A DNA stretch of 64,000 nt from Epiperipatus broadwayi (Eukaryota; Onychophora; Udeonychophora; Euonychophora; Peripatidae), in assembly GCA_028023455.1 (NCBI GenBank), contig JAQFVV010006854.1, positions 229,719-293,718 on the forward strand, read 5' to 3'. The notes beneath the pieces were generated by a model, which saw only the letters and a list, made by a program, of their open reading frames with translations, searched no databases and was not told the DNA's origin. Positions 23,940 to 36,795 of this stretch are shown piece by piece. A program made the position numbers and the translations under genes. Positions within the stretch are counted from its first letter, which is position 1; each line of letters opens with the position of its first letter.

Positions 23940-25444
23940 ATAACAAAACCCTATTTACCTCTCACTAGACAGGTGTGTACTACCGAATATGTATATGATG
24001 TATCAATATACGTGCCTGTGTATTTTTATTTAATTAAGTGATTTGACCTAAAATATTATTATTCAAACTTATGGGTTATTCTCGCAACTGTAATATATCC
24101 CCAACGTGTATTTATGGTCGTCCGAAGGACACCAAGCGCCAATCCTATACAAATATAAGAATTACACGAAGTGGATATATTACCAACAAGAATACTATTT
24201 ACATAATGTGAGAAATGTTTTGACCATCAGCTAGCTCAGTCTCATGGTTGGGTGGCATCACCGCCATGAGTAGCTACAAATGGGGTTACAAGTTCTTTTT
24301 TATTTTTATTTTTAAACATAAAAATAAACAAAATAATCATAAACTAAATAAATGGATTTATAAACAATTAAACTAAGTCAATATTCTACTTTCTTGATAT
24401 ATTTATTTAATATTATAAAAAAATAATATTTAGCACTCTGTCATTTCAAATCGTAATCATACGTCATTCTTTTAATAGATCTCACATACACATCTCAAGT
24501 AGTGAAGGTCGATACTACGAAAAGTTTGTATCAGGTGACTTCAACACTCGTTACTTTCCTATGACCGTATTGGAATGAAGCTTTAAAAAAATTTTATAAA
24601 GTTAGTTCACATGTCACCTTCACTGATTATTGAAAAATACAAAATTTCCTTTTTATAGAGAAGTTTTAAAAAGATCAATGATTAAAGTTTTTTACCTGGC
24701 TTTCCTGGAAAGTAGTAAAAGCAATTTTTATTTATTGATTATATAGTTCCATTCCACAGGTAAATTAGGCAATTCCAGGTAATGATTTGAGATCTTTATG
24801 TCTATTGTCTGACAAGGTTCATTTGATTCCATGCTGGAATTATGTGTTGTTTCGAAGCATCATGGTTTTATTGAGGCAGCTGCAGCAGGTTGGGATCAGG
24901 GGCCTGAATCCAATATGGCTTCTCTTACCCTGACATGTCTTTTGAAATCACCATTATATATTTTAAATATTAAAACCATTTAGGTGTTCAATGTTGTAGC
25001 TCTGCTGGAAAAAGATCCTATGCATTCTGGGTGGCTCACTTTTATAGCCCCCTCCATTGGTTCTAGAAGCTTCTTTTTATCTCACATCCAATTTTCAATG
25101 TGGAATGACTAGATCTGTTAGACATGTGAAAACTCATGTCGTAGCTTCTATTGTAATATAACAGAAAAATAAATCTCATTCTGCCGGAAAACTCTAGTTG
25201 TTTCAATGTGAAACAAAAATCTAATTTCTCTCTTTTCACTACTTAATTCATTTATACATGCATTTGTCACACACACACATATATATTTAAAATGACAGAG
25301 TCCTTCCCCCCATGTTTATGTATTTGTAACCACCACCACCACATAATAAACAAAATTAAATATTATATATATCTCTACATCTATATATGTCTACCGATTA
25401 AATAATTTATTTGTGACTGGGTTCGAACCCATTCTGTCACAATA
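23940..25444 (-). repeat. 5' LTR of the Gypsy element
   Basis: This is the 1,505-bp partner of 17744-19248. In element orientation it starts with TATTGTGACAGAATGGGTTC and ends in TTTTGTTAT. A perfect palindrome GGGTTCGAACCC sits about 16 bases from the outer end and matches the core of a Pol III B box. The right flank is (AT)n. Confidence 0.95.
25039..25060 (-). promoter_or_regulatory. CCAAT/TATA core promoter in the 5' LTR
   Basis: On the minus strand CCAAT (25060-25056) is followed nine bases on by CTATAAAAG (25047-25039), a textbook Pol II core promoter that would start the genomic RNA near 25,010. Both LTRs keep it unchanged, although the genes are broken. Confidence 0.8.
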
Positions 25445-26872
25445 TATATATATTTTGCTGTGTATATATTATTTTTTTAGTGTTTATCCACAGAAAGGCT
25501 GTGAGTTGAAATAACAGCAATTAAAATTGTATAATTAAATCATATATAATTCATAACACACATATATATGTTATATAGCATAGATATATTAAGCTAAATC
25601 TGTATTGGAATATATATCTAGATAAAAATTATTTAAGTTAACCATTATTAGTCGCATACTTATTTTTCAGTTACATATAACTTATGATAATTCATTTGAA
25701 CATTGAAATACATTTAAAAGATGAATTCGCTTTTACAATATTTTTTTGAATAAGAATTGTGTATATATATACTGTAACAGTCAAGATTGTACAATTAGTA
25801 AACAAGACTGAAAGACCAAGCAGGGACTCTCAACCAGCAGATGCAGCGTTATCTCCATGCCCCATAGTTTAAACCCCTACCTAGGCTTCCTAGCCTCAAC
25901 CACCTAATTGACATCATTCATGACACACAGCTTCCCTTCTTCATACAGTGCAACATAGCTCAGGGTTCAAACATGGATTCTCTCTCTCAGGTTCTCCATA
26001 ATTTACAACATTATACCAAGTCTTACATTAATCTATTTATATTGGTATAATTTGTGAGTTTACTCATTTTTCTAATGTTACAGAGCTAATATTATATTTA
26101 TAAGATATAAAATCATGGATGTGACTGTTCTGCACTTGATTGACTTACTTAATGATATATATAATAATTAATTGATTCACAGTAAAAATGTACTCTTAGT
26201 TAACAAAAATAATATAAGTTTATTATAAAATTAAAATAATAGAGAAAGAAAGAGAGTAGCTTACAAAATATTAGATTGAAATGATCTACTGACTTTACAT
26301 AGCATTTTAGAAGGTAGTGGCGGCTTACAATAATGTTGTTTGCTTTATATAGTTTGATTGGAAATATTATAAGCTATCAGCCCATTCTAGGTTTAAACAT
26401 AACAGTTAATGACATATTTATTTAATGGTAGAATATGTGTATGGGTTTGAGTTTAGGTCACCCAGGGTTGCTGATAAGTGCAGGCAAAGGCTAAAGGCAA
26501 ACATTACTTAAAAATTGCAGTACTACCTAAGTGAGTGAGGTCAATGATACCTAAATAAAGATGATTGGCTTAGCAACCTAATGGTATGGTTCACCACTGA
26601 AGAGTGGATATCTCTGACTGCAGAGATGCATCTGCTTCTAACCAAGAGTACATTTCAGTGAACAGCAGAGATGTGTTAAGACTAGGATTTGAGGTCACAA
26701 GGAGTCTCTCGCTTCTGCAAAAACTAGACAGGCACTAATCTATGGATTAGGAACCTGGGAACATGGTACATGGTCTGCTCTTACACAGTTTGACTGAATG
26801 ACACATGAACCATATAGAGAATACATGATGAAGTGAATAGTACTGATATGACCATTATTACACATATATAGA
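25445..26872. other. Unclassified DNA with two less AT-rich patches
   Basis: The patch at 25,790-26,015 contains AGGGTTCAAACA, a B-box-like string. The patch at 26,440-26,780 contains GGCTTAGCAACCTAATGGTATGG-like sequence. Both could be old tRNA-derived SINE pieces, but I could not build a tRNA fold, an A tail or a target duplication for either. No open frame with a motif is present. Confidence 0.35.
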
Positions 26873-26918
26873 GGTAGGAATGCATATATATATATATATA
26901 TATATATGCATTCCTACC
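26873..26918. repeat. Perfect 46-bp palindrome with AT core
   Basis: GGTAGGAATGCATATA and TATATGCATTCCTACC are exact reverse complements around (AT)n. Confidence 0.92.
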
Positions 26919-26922
26919 AGAT

Positions 26923-26986
26923 ACTAATTCATTTATCTTTCTATATATATATATATATATATATATAGAAAGATAAATGAATTAGT
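26923..26986. repeat. Perfect 64-bp palindrome with AT core
   Basis: ACTAATTCATTTATCTTTC and GAAAGATAAATGAATTAGT are exact reverse complements around (AT)n. Only four bases separate it from the palindrome at 26873-26918. Confidence 0.92.
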
Positions 26987-28789
26987 AAGCCTTCTGCCTA
27001 CATGAATAAACATTATGAAACTTATTTTATATATAACCATAAGCATCCCAGTTAATGATGTATGATTTATTTTATAATTAAACCTGTTCACAATAACTAT
27101 TTTAATAATCGTAAAATTTGAAAATATTATGAACAATATTTAAGTCTTGAGGAGATTGCTTACTGTTAAAAGTGCAATCCATTATTTCTTAATTAACTTA
27201 TACATGGATTGTGGTTTAAATTTATATAGATATTATATTGCATCGAGAATTGATGCAATATACATTTAGGCAACCCTAGGAATGTCACTTTTTACCTAAT
27301 AAAATATTGAATTATAAATATTACCACATTTACAGGAGCTTCATTATATAGAATCATTTTTTTTTATCAAAAGAGCATTATTAATTTAGCAGTATGTGAA
27401 GTAACAGTTTAAACCATATTAATGTTATTTTATTACGAATATCTTTAATAAAATTTATTTTCTAACACTTAGATTAGGTTACATATGTAGAGTAATATGA
27501 GAAACAACAAAATAATTTATAACTTTATTGAATAGAAATACACTTGCCACCTTTCATTAATTCTGTACATAATTCTGAGAATTAAAACATAACTTTCCTT
27601 GACATGATGGGGGTGGGTGGCAAGGCAAAAACCAAGAAAAACAATTTCTATACATCATATTATTACTTTTAAAATTTAAGAGTTTTCAATTTAGCATCTT
27701 CTCCGCTCATTCCATCCCTTGGGATTTTGAGAACAGAGAAACATAAACATATTTAATTATTTAATTTTCTTCCACCATCATTCAAGGTAATACACATGAA
27801 TAAAATGCAACAAATAGATTACTAATTTATTTTAATAATTAAGCCAGCAGATCTAACATTAGTAAATATGATATAGATAGTTTATGAAGTTAAGACTAGT
27901 TAATAAAATAGTTACAGTTGAAACATGAAATAAAATAAAAGCTTTTTATCAGCAATATAAATGATGACTTCAGGATTTCTTCTGTGCAGACAGGTAGATG
28001 AGTTTAGGATCTTCGGACTGGCATAAGTATGGTAGGACATGGTGAATTTTTTTATATTTTGATGGAATTTCTTGGGACACCAATTCCATCGGATGACTGT
28101 GGAGAAGCCAAGACCCAACTACTTACATATAGTGGCAGATATAGTTAACATTTTCTATTTCTTCTTTGTAGGCACTGAGTAAAATTTTAAGCAGAATACA
28201 GACTTCTATATTATTATTATATGTATGTATTTTATTTAATTAGAAACACCAAAGAATCAGAATGAAATAAACAGCAGAATAATGCAGAAAAATATGGAAT
28301 GATAATACAATGCCTCCTTCCATGTTTATATATATTATTTTATGCCTAGGGTTGTATATTGTGCATTTTCTTAATGGATTTGTTAAAATCTCTCTAATTG
28401 TTGTTCCATCTTACTTTTTGTTTTCACAGTCCTTATTGCCAACACACAGGTTTAAGGATCTTTGTTTCCTACTTTCATTTAACACCTTAAAGCATCTAAA
28501 CATGTTCAACTGTAACTATTATAGCCAATGGTTTGTATAGATAGAGAAATATGGAATGTATGCTCCCTTCCTTAATGGCTATCTATCTCTCTTCCATGGT
28601 ATACAACAATTTTTTTTCTTAATTGATTTTATTTTTGACAAGATATACTTTTTCTTAAAAATAAATTGCATGATTTAAACAATCAGCTGTCAACTTTAGA
28701 AAATGATGTAAGATTGTACATGCACATATTACTAATGTGTATGGATATTAATTAATAAATTTTATATATATATACATATATATTTACAT
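26987..28789. other. AT-rich DNA without a recognisable gene
   Basis: No motif-bearing open frame is seen. The minus-strand frame at 27912-28118 and the plus-strand frame at 28310-28540 are short and match no family I know. Confidence 0.5.
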
Positions 28790-28844
28790 GCAGATATACA
28801 CTGCTTCAGTATATATATATATATAGTGCCCAGTTTATATCTGC
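28790..28844. repeat. Imperfect palindrome with AT core
   Basis: GCAGATATACACTG...CAGT and CAGTTTATATCTGC pair with a few mismatches around (AT)n. It abuts the palindrome at 28845-28925. Confidence 0.7.
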
Positions 28845-28861
28845 AAAAAAGTTGACCAATT

Positions 28862-28907
<46 letters not shown>

Positions 28908-28925
28908 AATTGGTCACCTTTTTTA
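28845..28925. repeat. Near-perfect palindrome with long AT core
   Basis: AAAAAAGTTGACCAATTCAA pairs with TTGAATTGGTCACCTTTTTT around about 40 bp of (AT)n, with one mismatch. Confidence 0.9.
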
Positions 28926-29473
28926 ATAGTAATAAAAATATAAATATATTTTTGCACTTCCCTCATTAACAAACTATTCTATCTCTGAAGGTTTTTGGTC
29001 CCTCAGGTGGGATGAGCAATTTGGCAGCAAGTTACCAATAATATACACACTTGACTACTAAATTAAAACACTGGTCAACCAAACACTTTATTTATTTTAA
29101 GAAGATCTCTTTAGGCAGCAGTTAATCACGAAGTAATTAATGTGTTTGCTCGACCAGCAATGAATCTAGTACCTGAAAACCCAGCTATCTCATTGAATTG
29201 TAGCTGTCTAAAAAATTTCTGCCCACTATAAAATTCTATTTCTTAATAAAAAAAATTACTTTCCACATGATAAAACTTTGGCGACATTCAAAATCTTTAT
29301 TTCAAAAGATACTCCCCACTCTTTTAGTTTCAACTTAAATCACTTCTTAATAATAATTAAATATTTCAATCCCCACTCTATTTTCATAAATTAAACATAT
29401 TATCTCATAACAAATGTGTAAGTTCTTTCTATTAACATAAATATTTCAATAACATTTAAAATTTCACCCTTTT

Positions 29474-29870
29474 TTCTTAAATGATTGCTTTTTCTCATAA
29501 TACAATCATGCAAACTCTTTTCATTTTAATAAATATTTTAATATATTTGAAATAAAATAAAAAAACACAAAACATATTTAATTAAAATTCACATACACAC
29601 ACAATTAATAATTCTGAATAAAAGTTGGACAATGGAGCCAATCTAATTTATACCCTGAATATAATATCTCACTCTTCTTTCTTAAATGATCGCTTTTTCT
29701 CATAATACAACCATGCACACTCTTTTCATTTAAATAAATATTTTAATACATTTGAAATAAAATAGAAAACACTAAACCTATTTAATTAAAATTCACACAT
29801 ACACACAATTAATAACTCTTAATAGAAGTTGGACAATGGAGCCAATATAATTTATATTCTGAAGATAATA
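29474..29870. repeat. Two tandem units, period about 205 bp, upstream of the LINE ORF1
   Basis: Both units contain TTCTTAAATGAT(T/C)GCTTTTTC, CATGCA(A/C)ACTCTTTTCATTT, AATTAAAATTCACA and GTTGGACAATGGAGCCAAT. The second unit ends about 625 bp before the ORF1 start of the non-LTR element. They could be monomers of its 5' UTR promoter or simply a local duplication. Confidence 0.85.
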
Positions 29871-30495
29871 GTTCGTAAGAAGTTAAAAGTAAAAAGTTTT
29901 ATCTTTTATTTGCTTATCTATCATGGCTTAAATATCAAGAATTGGAGAATAAGAAAAATGAAATGTTACCTAGGATTTGAAATTGATTTGTTGCGAGTAT
30001 GACAAATAAAATATAGCTTCTGTAGAATGTTAATTCCAACCGGTTAGCACTAATTCCTCATAGATCTTTTCTTAATTTGTGATCCTATATGAACACTCAT
30101 GGATCTCGTCATGGACACTCCACTGTTTCTTAGACTTCACCCAAACATTGTTTGTCCTTCAAACTATCTGCTGATGGTACTGCAGAAAAGGCTCTGGCCA
30201 GCTGCATGATATGATGGATTCAGCAATGCATCATTTTTTTAATAGTAGCTTTTGCAATTTTCTGGAATCAATCAGTTTCTTTGCAATCAAATTTCTTTCT
30301 ACTTTCATTAATAATTTATTTGATACAATTTATTTCTGATCAACTTTATTTTAAAAATGGTCGCTCAGTATTGAAAGTCGTATTTGTGAGAGCAGTTTTT
30401 TTAATCATAAAACATTGATATCTTAAAAAGTTTTAAACTTAGACTAAATAGAAAAATATAGTCAATACAGGTAAGATTTTAAAATATTTTAATGT

Positions 30496-33400
30496 ATGGA
30501 TTTAGGAAATAAATCCAAAAAATGTAAAATAAATATAAAAAATGAGTCTGTGGGAAAATGTGCCATGGTAAAATATAGCGTGCCGAAAAATTCAAGAAAA
30601 AAGAAAAACAATACTACAAATGATAAAAGTCAATCTAAAGTTTCTCACCCTAATAAGGAATTAGGAATCAATCAACAATCTCATCAAGATAACTCATTAT
30701 TAGAACTTGACTCAATGTCAAACACAACTAACGTAAGCATAAGCCTCATGCTAGACAAATCAAATGTTAATTCAGATTTGGTTCTATCAGGTCAAGCCCT
30801 AAATAATTCGGATACTAATCCTAAACATGACAATAAAACAATCTAACTGCTCATTGTCTCTGAATGCACCTAACCTGCATGACTCTAAACCTAAATTTGT
30901 TACCCCTAAAATTAAAAAATATATATCCAAAAATCTTATCTCAAATAGCGATGACAGCTCTTTATCGGACAGTACTGCCACAGGTTCCGTTCATAATGAA
31001 AGATCTGCTGGCTCTTGCCAATCAGAAAGTCATCTCTTGAAACAGAAAATAATAATAACAAAGAGTCTTTTCAGCTGCATTATATTAAGAAAATTATTAA
31101 TAAATCAAATATAGTCCTATAGTCCTAAATCAATCTAAAACAACTAATAAAACTGTACTTCAAAAAGTCCGAAGCCCTAAACATAATGCTGAGCCAATTG
31201 ATACATACATTATGGATGAACATGCTCTGATGAACAAATGCTTAAATAACCATTGCATTTCACAAGCTAAAAATTTACAAGAAAAATCAGATCAAATTAT
31301 AGCAAAAGATTCGATCAAAACCAAAGATATAAGTAATACTTGTTATCAAAATGAGGATATTATAAAACATACCTCTTACAGTGATGATTCCACTACTGCT
31401 TATGCCAGTTCAGAATCCAAGCCATGCAAAGATTTTGAAGACTGGAATGCTGGGATCCAACATGGAAAAATTAAATACAAACTACCAAAGTGTTCCAAAC
31501 AAGCAGTTAAATCAAGTAATAAAACTATTTCTGACAATAAGCTTAATATTAATTTATTCATGAATGAAACTAAAGTCAGCTATTCTCAGGGCATAGAGTG
31601 CAACATTAGCCAAAGCCATAGTAAGGTATCTCCACAAAAAACAGAAGATGAGCTATTTGGGGATGAATCTTCTGATCATACAAGCTCATATAATAAAAAA
31701 AAATATAATAAATTAAATGATACAGCACCCATTTATTACACCTCAAGAAAACCCAAGGACTTGCTAGAGGGGCTAAATGGAAACCTTGCCAAAAATGCAA
31801 ATTTTAGCGATGAGTGCAGAATTTTATCTAGCGAACTAGATATCAACACAGAATACATGTGCAATTATAATAAAGATCAATATATTAAATCTCAAATAGA
31901 TAATAACACTCAAAATAGGCCAACATATGCTAGCATTGTGAAAATTGGTTCAAAACAGCAGGTTAAAGAGAATTTGGAAAATCCCAATAACCTCGCTCTA
32001 TTAAATAACAAAACTTACGAAACTGAATTACCAAATGTAAATATTTCCAACTTGCTTTTAATGAATTTGATTGAGCCAGAAAATCAACATGATGATAACA
32101 GCATTCATTTAAATCCTGGTACTAACTTCTTCATGACAGAAAAATTTAATGAAGATCAGTATAAGGACCTAACATATTGGTTCAATCAAACAATTCCAAC
32201 CAACCTCCTTAAGTCACTATCTCATTATAACAATGATAAAAGTGTTATAATGGTCACCACTGATCATAAGTGCTCTTTCTTGAAGTTCCCAATTGATGCT
32301 GCATGTGATATGATTAGGGTAGAGAAAATAGGTGATGGAATTCATCGAATTCTCACCCACCCTAATGACCATTATCTAGCAATAGAATTTAGCAGTTGGG
32401 CCAATAGGAACAATTTTAAGAGTACATATAAAACCCTTGAGGGTAATTTTATATGTTACATAGACTTCAATCGATCAGCTGCCCTCTCAGGAAAGATTAA
32501 GAACTGTATATATGGGTTTGAAGAGGCTCAACTGCATTACATCTTAAGTCAGTTTGGGAAGGTCAGTAGATTTAAATACCTGCCTCGGGAATGAGCAAGC
32601 CCTTTGATTCTTTCAAATACTGCCACATTTAGCTTTCATCTTAGGCAAGGTGTCAATCCGATTGACATTCCTACCACTATAGAATACAAAGGTTGTCCTA
32701 TGATAATGTCTTTTCATGGTGTTAGGCCACAGTGCTTTCACTGTGGCCAGATGACACATTTAATCAAGGACTGCATGGCTAGAATTTGCAATCAGTGTGG
32801 GAATCAAAAGAACAAGTTCCACAAGTGCAATGTGGTAACTGTCAACTTGGTGAATGATTCTGCAGAACATAATCAAGCTGCCTATGAACCTTCCATTTCT
32901 CAACTGCCTAAAATATATTTGGATCATTTCCAAATCACTGGAAAAACCATACCTTTTGAGAAGAATGTACCACAAGTCAAATCACAGCGAAACAAACAAA
33001 TTTACAGATAGATATTCACCAAAACACTGGCAATAATATAGTCATACAGCAAAAATTAAACTCTCCACAATTGACAGATGGACTTAAAAAACAAAGTTCT
33101 ACTGCCAGCAAACTTAACAGCTATAATACTAAAGATTTGAATCCAGTAATTCACAGTTACCATCAAGATAACCTTCATCACCTTTCTTTGATCTCTAAAA
33201 CAAATGGAAATTCATGTCAAGTAAACTATAAATCTAATAAGTATCTTACTACAAGGAATGATTCACCCATGTGACTCTGATTCTCAGTCTGAAATGGAGC
33301 ATGTTAATTCCATTATGATTAATAATAAAAGAAAATTAAATCGAAAAGCCATTACTAGTTCAGATGAGGATGATAACAGGAAGTTAAGGTTAGCCCCCTA

Positions 33401-33662
33401 TCCTAATCCAAAGACACATGCAGTTGTAATGGCCCATGCTTCAAATCAAAAAACAGAGGAAAAATGCAAAACTGCATTATCTGGCTCTGGTATTCATCAA
33501 AATGATCTTGAAAGAGATCAAGCAGCTGACCAAAATCAGCCTCTACCTAAAAAAATTTCTGAACAGTCACAAGAGTTCTGTATTAATTCACCAGCTCAAT
33601 CAACCAAATCAAAGGAAGACAGGCAAGCAGTTAATGACAGCCTAGCAACTAACAATGTCTAG
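30496..33662 (+). pseudogene. LINE ORF1 (nucleic-acid-binding gag-like protein), broken
   Basis: The reading frame, followed over frameshifts, is about 1,050 codons, much longer than the roughly 300-600 usual for such ORF1 proteins. The first two thirds are rich in S, N, K and D and look disordered. A folded part near 32,100-32,600 (frame 31212-32594) precedes an in-frame TGA at 32592. After it come CFHCGQMTHLIKDC at about 32,730-32,770 (a C-x2-C-x4-H-x4-C knuckle) and a second, variant knuckle CNQCGNQKNKFHKC. The tail up to 33662 is again S/N/Q-rich. Frame changes occur near 30,830, 31,115-31,212, 32,990 and 33,260. The ATG at 30496 is the first in the open frame, but the native start is unproved. 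Confidence 0.85.
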
Positions 33663-36600
33663 TGTAAAGTGTAGGATAGTGGGTCTCAATGTCAGGGGTA
33701 TAAATTCACTCTTGTGGGTGCATGCTATAAGACATTGGTTCAACTCTGTCTCCCCTCATGTTTTATTCATGGGAGAAATGAAGTTTCATCATAACTCTAG
33801 CAGCAAAATTACCTGTGCTTAGTGAGCTTGGCTATACACATCTTACTTCAAATCAATCAGCTGCAGGAGGAGTAGGTATTTTAATTAATCATAAGCTACC
33901 TCCCAACAAATTCAAAATTTTATATGCAGACCACAATATTATTTCTATCAACCTTACCTATGATGGCATTACAATCAATGCTTTCTATATATATATACTC
34001 CGAGCAATTCAGCCTTCTATCTCCATATCGTTAACACTATAAACATGATTACAGCCAATAATAGCTACCAATCTATTATCATTGAAGACTTCAATACCAC
34101 CTATGAAGTTTTTATTAACAAATACATTCACCTGCTCAAGAGATGTTATATTAGTGGCCAAGGTTTCTTTCCATCTAATGCCTTCTCTTTCTATACTAGA
34201 AGTTGCCAATCACTAATAGAACTTTTTTTATACATCTGAGCTACATTATGGCCTGGAGGCCACCTTACAACCTGTAGCCTTCTCCGATCATCATTACTTA
34301 GTAGTATGCATTGAGATAAATAACTGTAATCCAGTTAAGCTTGATAGGTCTATTAGAATGATTACAAAAGCCACAATGACTGAGGCCATTCCCTCTGAGG
34401 CCTATATCTTATATCACAAGATTAACATCTTATCTAGACCTTTGGAGGAAGCTTGGTTTGCATTTATTCAAATCTTACAAACTCTAATTAGCCATCACAC
34501 TCCCAAATTGAGAGATCCCATTACCCTTATGAATGAATTGGAGAATATCAATAATAAAATTAAGGAATTCTCCACTGATCACTCCTCCATTGAAAACCTA
34601 CTTACTCTGAAAGCTCAGTATAAGTCTAAGCAGGTTGCCCTTGCTGAATATATTGCAACAAAGAGGGCTAAGATATACCTTACTGGACAGCATTTCTGGA
34701 CTCGAGGATATCTTAGAATGGGCACTGGAAGCTAGAAGGAAACAAGATTTACCAACAGTTCTAGATTTAGATGGTGTCAAGATCTCCAGACACCATATGA
34801 TCTTGCATATTGCTAAGTATTATGAAGACTTATTGCAGAACGTGTTACCTGTTGAACATCATTATAAGTCAGATAGCATTAAAGAACATGGCATTACAGC
34901 AGCTGACATTAAAGATAGGCTTGCACATTTGCCAGAGTGTACATCCAGGCATGCATGCCATTCCTAAGTTCCTGTTGTCCCATCTCAGCAATTTTACTAT
35001 ACCAATTATAATGAATATGATAAACCACCTATCGGAACGGGAGAGAATTATTCATAATCTTTACCCAATTGCATTGATTCCTTTTCTAAAGAAGAACCAG
35101 GACCCTACAGATATTAAAAACATCAGACCAATTTCTATGTCTCCTATTTTAATTAAAATAATTGAAGGAGTTATAAAAGAAAAAATTCAAGGTAAAATAC
35201 TGGGTAAAATTGCCCATACACAGTATGCCAAGAAAGGTTCATCTGCATTGACAGTGATTAGTGAGGTTAAGATGCTGTTTAGTTACATTCGTAAGAATAG
35301 ACTCTCAAAGCCAGTTGCTGTCCAGTTAGACATTTCTCAAGCCTTCAACTTTGTCAATATCAACATTCTTTTGAATCAATTGTCAGACCTTGGCATCTCT
35401 ACAGAAATTATACAAATATTGGATAATCTTCTTTATAATAGGCAGATATATATCTCTTTGAATGGGTCATACCCAAGTAGTTTCAATCCTAACATATCTA
35501 TTCCACAAGGATCCCCTCTCAGTGCCCTACTATTTATTACCTATATAAACCCTCTTTTGATGGATTGATAGGATTCCAGGAGTATTTGTTCCATGTCTTA
35601 AAAGATCTATCAGTTCAATAGCATACATGGACGATGTTCTAGTCATCCTCCCTTCAAAAAAATAACAAAACTATATCAAATAGTGGATAATTTTACTAAT
35701 ACACTCCAGTTAAGGATTAATCCGAGCAAGTCATTTACATGGACAATTTGTTCAGGTAAGAAAATCTCATCTGATTACATAGCTGATCCACAAAGATTCC
35801 TTGGGTTTTCAATACACAAATCACAATCTGCTATGTCCAAGGAAATTCAGCAGTCAATTATCCAATCTACCAGTCAGCTTATTAAAACCCTATCCAAGGT
35901 ATATCTCTCCCTTCAAGCAAAGGTTGCCTTGCTTAATATGAAAGTAATGTCCAAAATTTCATATTATCTGCCGATTTGTGCGAAGCTATTCTGGAAAGGC
36001 TGTGTGGTTTCCATCAGCATTGCCAACATGCAACAGCACCGCAAGTTGAACAGCATGTCATTTCATTCCATTCCTGCAATGTATTTCAGAAATCCCATAC
36101 ACTTATTTACAATTTACTTCTGAAATATGGCTATATGCAGATTGCTGACATTGTTCAACCTACAGATCGGCCTCCACCTGCTGATAGTTGCTGGCTTGAC
36201 ATCATGCTTCATGACATTCACAAATTTAACAATATCTCAGAAAATACCTTTCATGCTAAAGTTTCACTTTGGCAAGCATATCAACTAATCAACCCTCAGG
36301 TTACCTCTATTAGACTGAAACTTGGCTTATCCAATACAAACTTGTAGTCCTTTTTAAATTTTGGGCATTGGAGCCAAAGTTTTTGGACTACCTAGTTAAA
36401 ACCAATCTTCATGCTATGTCTACAAACTGGTTCCTGAGCTGTAGGAAACAAATCAGTGAGATTGATCCATTATGCTCTAACTGCTGCAGACAAGATGAAA
36501 AACATTTAACCACATCATCTACTCCTGCACCGGACTTGGGAATATTAAAATGTTTATCTATCAGAACTCTAAAGTGGACTTGTAGATTATTTCTATTAAG

Positions 36601-36795
36601 GACTGTTTGCATTCTGGCGACATCCCAATCATCAGACTGTCGATTTTCTTGACATTCTCTGTATGGTTGGCCAGATGTAAGAAACAATTTACACAGCCTT
36701 TTCCAGATATTGATTCTTATTTTTTACAAACTCTTAAAAAACTTAAAGACAGAGGCAGAATCTTATCTACAAAATTTTTATATGAGGAAACATAG
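33655..36795 (+). pseudogene. LINE ORF2 (APE endonuclease-reverse transcriptase), broken
   Basis: The ATG at 33655 overlaps the ORF1 stop in the string ATGTCTAG. The endonuclease begins with RIVGLNVRG (active-site N), then GEMKF in the place of the catalytic E motif, GGVGIL, IEDFNT and finally SDHHYL. RT motifs follow: NIRPISM, VQLDISQAF (catalytic D in LD), IPQGSPLSALLF and YMDDVLV at 35624-35635. In the first motif the usual AFD.VN has N for D. The C-terminal CSNC...DEKH segment near 36,470 resembles the cysteine-histidine motif found at the end of many LINE ORF2 proteins. At least six frameshifts break the frame (near 33,800, 34,040, 34,240, 34,730, 35,570 and 36,350). Confidence 0.9.

Larger units (their letters stand above)
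17744..25444 (-). mobile_element. Ty3/Gypsy (Osvaldo-like) LTR retrotransposon, full length but inactive
   Basis: The element spans 7.7 kb and reads on the minus strand in the order LTR, PBS, leader, gag, protease, reverse transcriptase, RNase H, integrase, PPT, LTR. The domain order with integrase after RNase H places it in Ty3/Gypsy. The RT motif YVDD, the integrase end NPQSNP and the GFAPFRLQFG stretch downstream suggest an Osvaldo-like lineage; that lineage assignment is inference. Every gene is broken by stops or frameshifts. The two LTRs show about 16 differences in the first 370 aligned bases (counted by eye), mostly transitions, so the insertion is fairly old. A target-site duplication cannot be resolved because both flanks are (AT)n. 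Confidence 0.93.
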
